DNA of 64,000 bases from assembly GCF_003722335.1 (NCBI RefSeq), contig NZ_CP026100.1, positions 5,368,001 to 5,432,000 on the forward strand, read 5' to 3'. The notes under the pieces were generated by a model. It saw nothing but the letters and a program-made list of their open reading frames with translations. It ran no database searches and had not been told where the DNA came from. This stretch comes from Caulobacter flavus (lineage in GTDB: Bacteria > Pseudomonadota > Alphaproteobacteria > Caulobacterales > Caulobacteraceae). The position numbers were made by a program, and so were the translations under genes. Positions within the stretch are counted from its first letter, which is position 1. The number at the start of each line of letters is the position of its first letter. Below, one piece after another: positions 60,100 through 64,000 of this stretch.

Positions 60100-61605
60100 T
60101 CAGGCCGCGGGTCGCCGTCGCCCGGCCACCAGGTCCAGCGCCGCGTCGTGCGCAGGCGCGGCCTGGACGATCTCGGCCACGCGTCGCCGCCAGCCCGACA
60201 GCCCCTCGCGCACCTGGGACAGGTTCGACAGACCGACCAGCGGGTCGTAGGCCGCCGGCCGCACGCCCATGCCCTCCAGCACGTAGAACCAGGACAGCTC
60301 GGTGAAGAGCTCGGTCGGCCGGTGCGGAATGCGCCCCGTGCCCCGATAGAGCGCCAGCCGCTCGGCGAGGTCGGGCGGCAGGGCCGCCGCCGCGCGCTCG
60401 CGCCAGAACGGCTCGTCACGCCGGGTCGGCTGGTAGTGCAGCACGATGAAGTCGCGCGCGGCCTCGTACTCGGCGACCAGGGCGGCGTTGTAGTCGGCGA
60501 TGTTGGCCGCGTCGAAATCCTTGTCGGGAAAGTGGTCGAGCAGCTTCATCAGTCCGCTGGTCACGAAATGGATGCTGGTCGACTCCAGCGGCTCGATGAA
60601 CCCGGAAGCCAGGCCAAGCGCGATCACGTTGCGGTTCCAGAACGCCTTGCGCCGGCCGCCGGTGAACTTCAGGACGCGCGGCTCGGTCAGCAGCTTGCCG
60701 GCCTCGCGCTCCAGATCGGCCAGGGCCTCGTCGTCGCTGACATGGGCGCTGGAATAGACGTAGCCGTTGCCGGTGCGATGCCGCAGCGGGATACGCCAGC
60801 GCCAGCCGGCCGGACGCGCCGCGGCCTGGGTGAAGGGCGGCGGATTGGCGTCGCGCACGGTCAGGCCGGCGACCGCCCGGTCGCACGGCAGGAAGGCGCT
60901 CCAACCCTCGTAGCCGGTCTTCAGCGCGCCCTCGATCAGCACGCCTCGGAAGCCCGAGCAGTCTATGAAAAGATCGGCCGCCAGCCGCTCGCCGCCCTCC
61001 AGGACCAAGGCCTCGACAAAGCCGTCGTCTTTCAGGGTCGCGCCCTCGACCCGCCGCTCCAGCCGGCGCACGCCGCGCTGTTCGGAGTAGGTGCGCAGGA
61101 ACCTCGCCACCAGGCCGGCGTCGAAATGCAGGGCGTGGCGCATGCCGCCCAGCGGCCCCTGCCCTTGCCCGTCGGCGAAGGCCATGCGGCCCGCATCGCC
61201 CAGGGCCGTGGCCAGGCTGTAGGCCTCGACGCGGGGATCCTCGCCCGCCGCGCGCAGCCGATGCCACATGTGATGGAAGGGACGCCGGTCGACCGACGGG
61301 CCGAAGGTTCCGAACGGATGCCAGTAGCGTTCGCCGAGCACGCGCCAGTCGTCGAAGCGGATGCCCAGCTTGAAGCTGCCCTCGGTGGCGGCCATGAACT
61401 GGCCCTGGTCGATCTCGAGCAACCGCAGGAAGTCGACGATCGGCGGAATGGTCGCCTCGCCCACGCCGACGGTGGGGATCTCGGCGCTCTCGACCAGGGT
61501 GATGGTCGTTCCCGTGCCGCGCAGCACCTGGGCCAGCACGGCGGCGGCCATCCAGCCGGCGGTGCCTCCGCCCAGTATGGCGATCGAGCCGATGGCGCGA
61601 TCCAT
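60100..61605 (-). CDS. Tryptophan-halogenase family flavoprotein
   Basis: A 501-residue FAD-dependent enzyme of the tryptophan halogenase (PrnA-like) fold. Motifs: AILGGGTAGWMAA (FAD), VGVGEATIPPI, the position of the catalytic Lys in SFKLGIRFDDW, FIDCSGFRG, the halogenase signature PAGWRWRIPL and the Glu of FIEPLESTSIHF. In Caulobacter and Xanthomonas, genes of this family regularly stand beside TonB-dependent receptors and glycoside hydrolases, where the true substrate is unknown and probably not free tryptophan. Start 61605 follows GGGGAGG. It lies downstream of the TonB receptor, upstream of the GH3 gene. Confidence 0.88.
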   Translation of the reverse strand: MDRAIGSIAILGGGTAGWMAAAVLAQVLRGTGTTITLVESAEIPTVGVGEATIPPIVDFLRLLEIDQGQFMAATEGSFKLGIRFDDWRVLGERYWHPFGTFGPSVDRRPFHHMWHRLRAAGEDPRVEAYSLATALGDAGRMAFADGQGQGPLGGMRHALHFDAGLVARFLRTYSEQRGVRRLERRVEGATLKDDGFVEALVLEGGERLAADLFIDCSGFRGVLIEGALKTGYEGWSAFLPCDRAVAGLTVRDANPPPFTQAAARPAGWRWRIPLRHRTGNGYVYSSAHVSDDEALADLEREAGKLLTEPRVLKFTGGRRKAFWNRNVIALGLASGFIEPLESTSIHFVTSGLMKLLDHFPDKDFDAANIADYNAALVAEYEAARDFIVLHYQPTRRDEPFWRERAAAALPPDLAERLALYRGTGRIPHRPTELFTELSWFYVLEGMGVRPAAYDPLVGLSNLSQVREGLSGWRRRVAEIVQAAPAHDAALDLVAGRRRPAA

Positions 61606-61650
61606 GGCGTTTCCTCCCCGTCCGCGCCCTCTTGCGGGACGCGTGTCAGG

Positions 61651-61691
61651 AAAAGAGCCGGCGGCGGGCTCGCAGACCGTCCGCCGCCGGC
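61651..61691 (-). terminator. Hairpin between the TonB receptor and the halogenase-like gene
   Basis: Perfect 11-bp arms GCCGGCGGCGG (61657-61667) and CCGCCGCCGGC (61681-61691); on the minus strand the stem is followed by CTCTTTTCC. It starts 11 bp after the receptor stop and may reduce, rather than fully block, read-through into the downstream gene. Confidence 0.65.
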
Positions 61692-61701
61692 GTGAGAGGA
61701 C

Positions 61702-64000
61702 TTACATCCCCAGCTTGAACCGCGCGCCCAGCACGATCCGGCGATCGGCGGTGGCATAGCGGAACGGCAGGTTCTCCCACTGCAGGTAGCGGCCGGTGGG
61801 CTCCTCGGTGAGGTTGATGCCCTCCAGCACGATCTTGATCGCCGGAGTCACCTGGTAGCCGACCTGGGCGTCGAGCTGGCCATAGGCCCGCTCCCACGTA
61901 CCCAGGCTGTGGCGGTCGGTGCCCGAGCCGAACGAGAAGTCGCCCTGGTAGCTCTTGTCGCGCCAGGCGTAGGAGACGCGGGCCTCAAAGCCGTGCCCCT
62001 CGTAGAAGCCCTGCAGGTTGAAGGCGTGCTTGGCCACGCCCGGGATCGGCAGGTTGTCGTCGTAGTCGTTCGACTTCGAGGTCTCAGAGTCGGAGAAGGT
62101 GTAGTTGGCGTTGAAGCCGAACCCGTTCTCGAAGGCGTACTGCGCCGCCAGTTCGACGCCCTTGATACTGCCGCCGTCGCCGTTCACCGGCGCGGTGTAG
62201 ACGCCCAGGGTCGCCCCTTCGACCGAACCGTCGGCCACGGTGCGCGGCACGGTGTCGGTCTGGATGAACGAGTCGACGCTCTTGTAGAAGAACGCGCCCG
62301 AAACGATGCCGCTACGCCCGATGTAGCGCTCGTAGGCGATGTCGAACTGCGAGGCGCGGTACGGGTCGAGGTCCGGGTTGCCGCCGCTGCCGTTAGTGTA
62401 GAGGAAGCGGTTGAGGTTCGGACCCGGCGTCGAGCTGCGGGTGAAGTTGAAGGCCGAGCCCTGGCCCAGCTGGAACAGGTCCTGGCGCGACACGACCCGG
62501 GCCGCCGACACGCGCACCTTGTCGCTGTCGTTGATGTCGAACACCGCGCTCGCGCTGGGCAGGACGTCGGTATATTCGCGGGTGGTCTTGATGGCGTCCG
62601 GATTGCCGATGACGCCGTTCCAGCTGTCGGTGCCCCAGTACCAGGGCGTGGTCGGGGTGCCGCTGGAGTCGATGGTCAGCTCGGTGCGGACCACGCGGAC
62701 GCCGGCGTTGACGTGATAGCGGTCGTCGGAACCGCCCAGGTCGACCATGCCATAGCCGGTCGTGGTGCGCTCCTTGATCCGGAACGACTGGATCGGATCG
62801 GCGAACTTCTGGAACGGGGTCGACGAATAGAGGTTCGACAGCCAGGCGACCGGGTTCTCCATCAGGCTGCGCTTCTGGAACAGCGCGTTGATGCCGCCGA
62901 CGGTCAGGGTCTCGAACCGCTCGGGATTGCTGGCGGCGGTCTGGTACGGCGTGATCAGCGCCGGCGAGGCGCCGAAGCGGCCGTCGTCGGTGGCGGTCTG
63001 GCCGCAGTTGGGACGGCCCGGCGTGCCGGCGGGCAGGCCGCACGACTTGAAGCCGATGGCGCCGTCCTGGAAGTAGCCGTAAGGCGTCCAGTCCTGGCCG
63101 AAGGACCGGCCGTTCAGCTCGCCCTTGCCCGAATAGTCGGCCAGCAGCTGCCAGAATTCCGAGTCGATCTTGCGCTCGGCGTAGCGGACGCCGGCGGTGA
63201 TCACCAGGTCGCCGCTTTCACCGAACTCGGGACGGAACTTCAGGTCGCCGCGGATCGAGGTGTTGTCGATCTGGGTGTCCTCGCCGAACACCCAGTGCGA
63301 TTTGGCGAACACGCTGGAGGGCGTGGTGAACTGCGCCGCGTTGGCCGGGGTGAACTTGGGATTGTCGCCGTTGGCGTAGCTGTAGGTGAAGGTCGCCGGC
63401 GCGGTGGCGTTGGGCACCAGGCCTGCGGCCGTGCCGTTGCGCACGGTGTACTGGGTGTAGCGCACGTCGTTGTTGGCGCTGGCGCTCTCGTAGTCGGCGG
63501 TGGAGTAGGCCGCGCGCACGCTGCCGGTCACCCGCCCGCCGTTGTCCCAGTTCAGGGCGACCTGGAAGTTGTCGGTCTTGGCTTGCGAGTCCTGCAGGTA
63601 CGAGGTGCCCTCGGCCGAATTGGCGGTGACCGTGCCGCTCTGCAGCACGCCGTTGCCGTCGACGCTGGCGCCGGCCGCGTAGGTGGCGTTCTCGTTGGCG
63701 AACGGGAACTTGATCGAGGCTTCGCTGGTCTTGATCTTCAGGTCCGAGTGGAACCAGTCACCGGTCAGCTGCAGCGAGTCGGTCAGGGCGAAGTCGAGGT
63801 TGATCGACGCGCCGAGACGCTTGCGCTCCTGGTCGCGATAGGTGGCGTAGCGGTACTCGGGCGACCACACGTCGAGCGTGCCGCCGCCGACCACCGGCCG
63901 GTCGTTGAACGCCCAGCCGCCGCGGTTCTCGCCGCCCAGCACGTCGGTGTGGATCTCGGTCTTGTCGTAGGACAGCGTGCCCAGCACGGCGAAGCGGTCG
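61702..64000 (-). CDS. TonB-dependent receptor, Xanthomonas/Caulobacter type (N-terminus outside window)
   Basis: At least 766 residues of an outer membrane receptor; the frame is open to the window edge, so the signal peptide and plug domain lie beyond 64000. The visible part is barrel: DLVITAGVRYAERKIDSEFW, VNAGVRVVRTELTID, SDKVRVSAARVVSRQDLFQL, NPDLDPYRASQFDIAYERYI, FFYKSVDSFIQ and the C-terminal RRIVLGARFKLGM. These blocks are typical of the large TonB-dependent receptor group used for glycan import. With the halogenase-like and GH3 genes downstream it forms a beta-glucoside or glucan uptake locus. A valine at 63987 is not a real start. Confidence 0.92.
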   Translation of the reverse strand, partial: DRFAVLGTLSYDKTEIHTDVLGGENRGGWAFNDRPVVGGGTLDVWSPEYRYATYRDQERKRLGASINLDFALTDSLQLTGDWFHSDLKIKTSEASIKFPFANENATYAAGASVDGNGVLQSGTVTANSAEGTSYLQDSQAKTDNFQVALNWDNGGRVTGSVRAAYSTADYESASANNDVRYTQYTVRNGTAAGLVPNATAPATFTYSYANGDNPKFTPANAAQFTTPSSVFAKSHWVFGEDTQIDNTSIRGDLKFRPEFGESGDLVITAGVRYAERKIDSEFWQLLADYSGKGELNGRSFGQDWTPYGYFQDGAIGFKSCGLPAGTPGRPNCGQTATDDGRFGASPALITPYQTAASNPERFETLTVGGINALFQKRSLMENPVAWLSNLYSSTPFQKFADPIQSFRIKERTTTGYGMVDLGGSDDRYHVNAGVRVVRTELTIDSSGTPTTPWYWGTDSWNGVIGNPDAIKTTREYTDVLPSASAVFDINDSDKVRVSAARVVSRQDLFQLGQGSAFNFTRSSTPGPNLNRFLYTNGSGGNPDLDPYRASQFDIAYERYIGRSGIVSGAFFYKSVDSFIQTDTVPRTVADGSVEGATLGVYTAPVNGDGGSIKGVELAAQYAFENGFGFNANYTFSDSETSKSNDYDDNLPIPGVAKHAFNLQGFYEGHGFEARVSYAWRDKSYQGDFSFGSGTDRHSLGTWERAYGQLDAQVGYQVTPAIKIVLEGINLTEEPTGRYLQWENLPFRYATADRRIVLGARFKLGM

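Noticed and set aside
1-64000. CRISPR arrays, tRNA or rRNA genes, integrases, transposases
   Set aside because: No direct-repeat/spacer pattern, cloverleaf-like stretch or recombinase motif was seen by eye; a dedicated scan (tRNAscan, CRISPR finder) would be decisive.

Overview
The window reads as a high-GC alphaproteobacterial chromosome, almost certainly a Caulobacter or a close Caulobacteraceae relative. The main reasons are a polar organizer PodJ (coiled coil, one membrane span, Sel1 repeats, peptidoglycan-binding tail), a TipN-like polarity factor, two TonB-dependent receptors (one beside a tryptophan-halogenase-type flavoprotein and a GH3 glucosidase), GANTC methylation sites near cell-cycle genes, and several families of GC-rich intergenic palindromes. 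Gene density is high and both strands are used. I saw no rRNA, tRNA, CRISPR array, prophage or insertion sequence. All functions are read from sequence motifs; no database search was run.

Layout. 1-1.1 kb: end of a hybrid histidine kinase. 1.2-5.6 kb: NAD synthesis operon nadA-nadB-uma2-nadC, with two copies of an operator-like palindrome before nadA and a perfect 25-bp inverted repeat between nadA and nadB. 5.7-9.7 kb: Tat-exported FAD oxidase, small lipoprotein, mannitol/fructuronate-type dehydrogenase, PRC-barrel protein. 9.8-13.4 kb: TipN-like gene followed 4 bp later by a sugar-phosphate transferase. 14.1-16.9 kb: sulfate activation genes cysD and cysNC, the latter split by an apparent one-base deletion. 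17-20 kb: MFS transporter and metG. 20.3-22.9 kb: polysaccharide deacetylase overlapping a GH16 glucanase. 23-26.6 kb: EF-hand protein and DUF4198 protein divergent from a TonB receptor, a likely metal-linked locus. 26.8-31 kb: YqaA/DedA, DsbB, Coq7, M1 aminopeptidase, VanZ-like protein. 31-34.9 kb: small proteins, hydrolase, an M19-like protein with its MarR regulator, an XRE regulator. 34.9-43 kb: DinG-type helicase, M28 peptidase, ligase-associated helicase lhr and phosphoesterase pdeM. 43-49.4 kb: small membrane genes, podJ and a short MprF-like protein. 49.6-54.6 kb: two acyl-CoA dehydrogenases around a DsbA-fold isomerase, then a methyltransferase/TetR pair and a flavin-binding-fold stress protein. 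54.9-64 kb: Crp-type regulator, pyruvate kinase, and a glycan locus of GH3 glucosidase, halogenase-like flavoprotein and TonB receptor that runs off the window.

The most unusual observations are: a GC-rich palindromic repeat of the intergenic type lying in frame inside the lhr helicase gene; the cysNC frameshift at a five-C run; an M19 protein lacking canonical metal and catalytic residues behind a perfect 20-bp palindrome; a Uma2-type nuclease-fold gene embedded in the NAD operon; and tipN- and podJ-type polarity genes about 31 kb apart.
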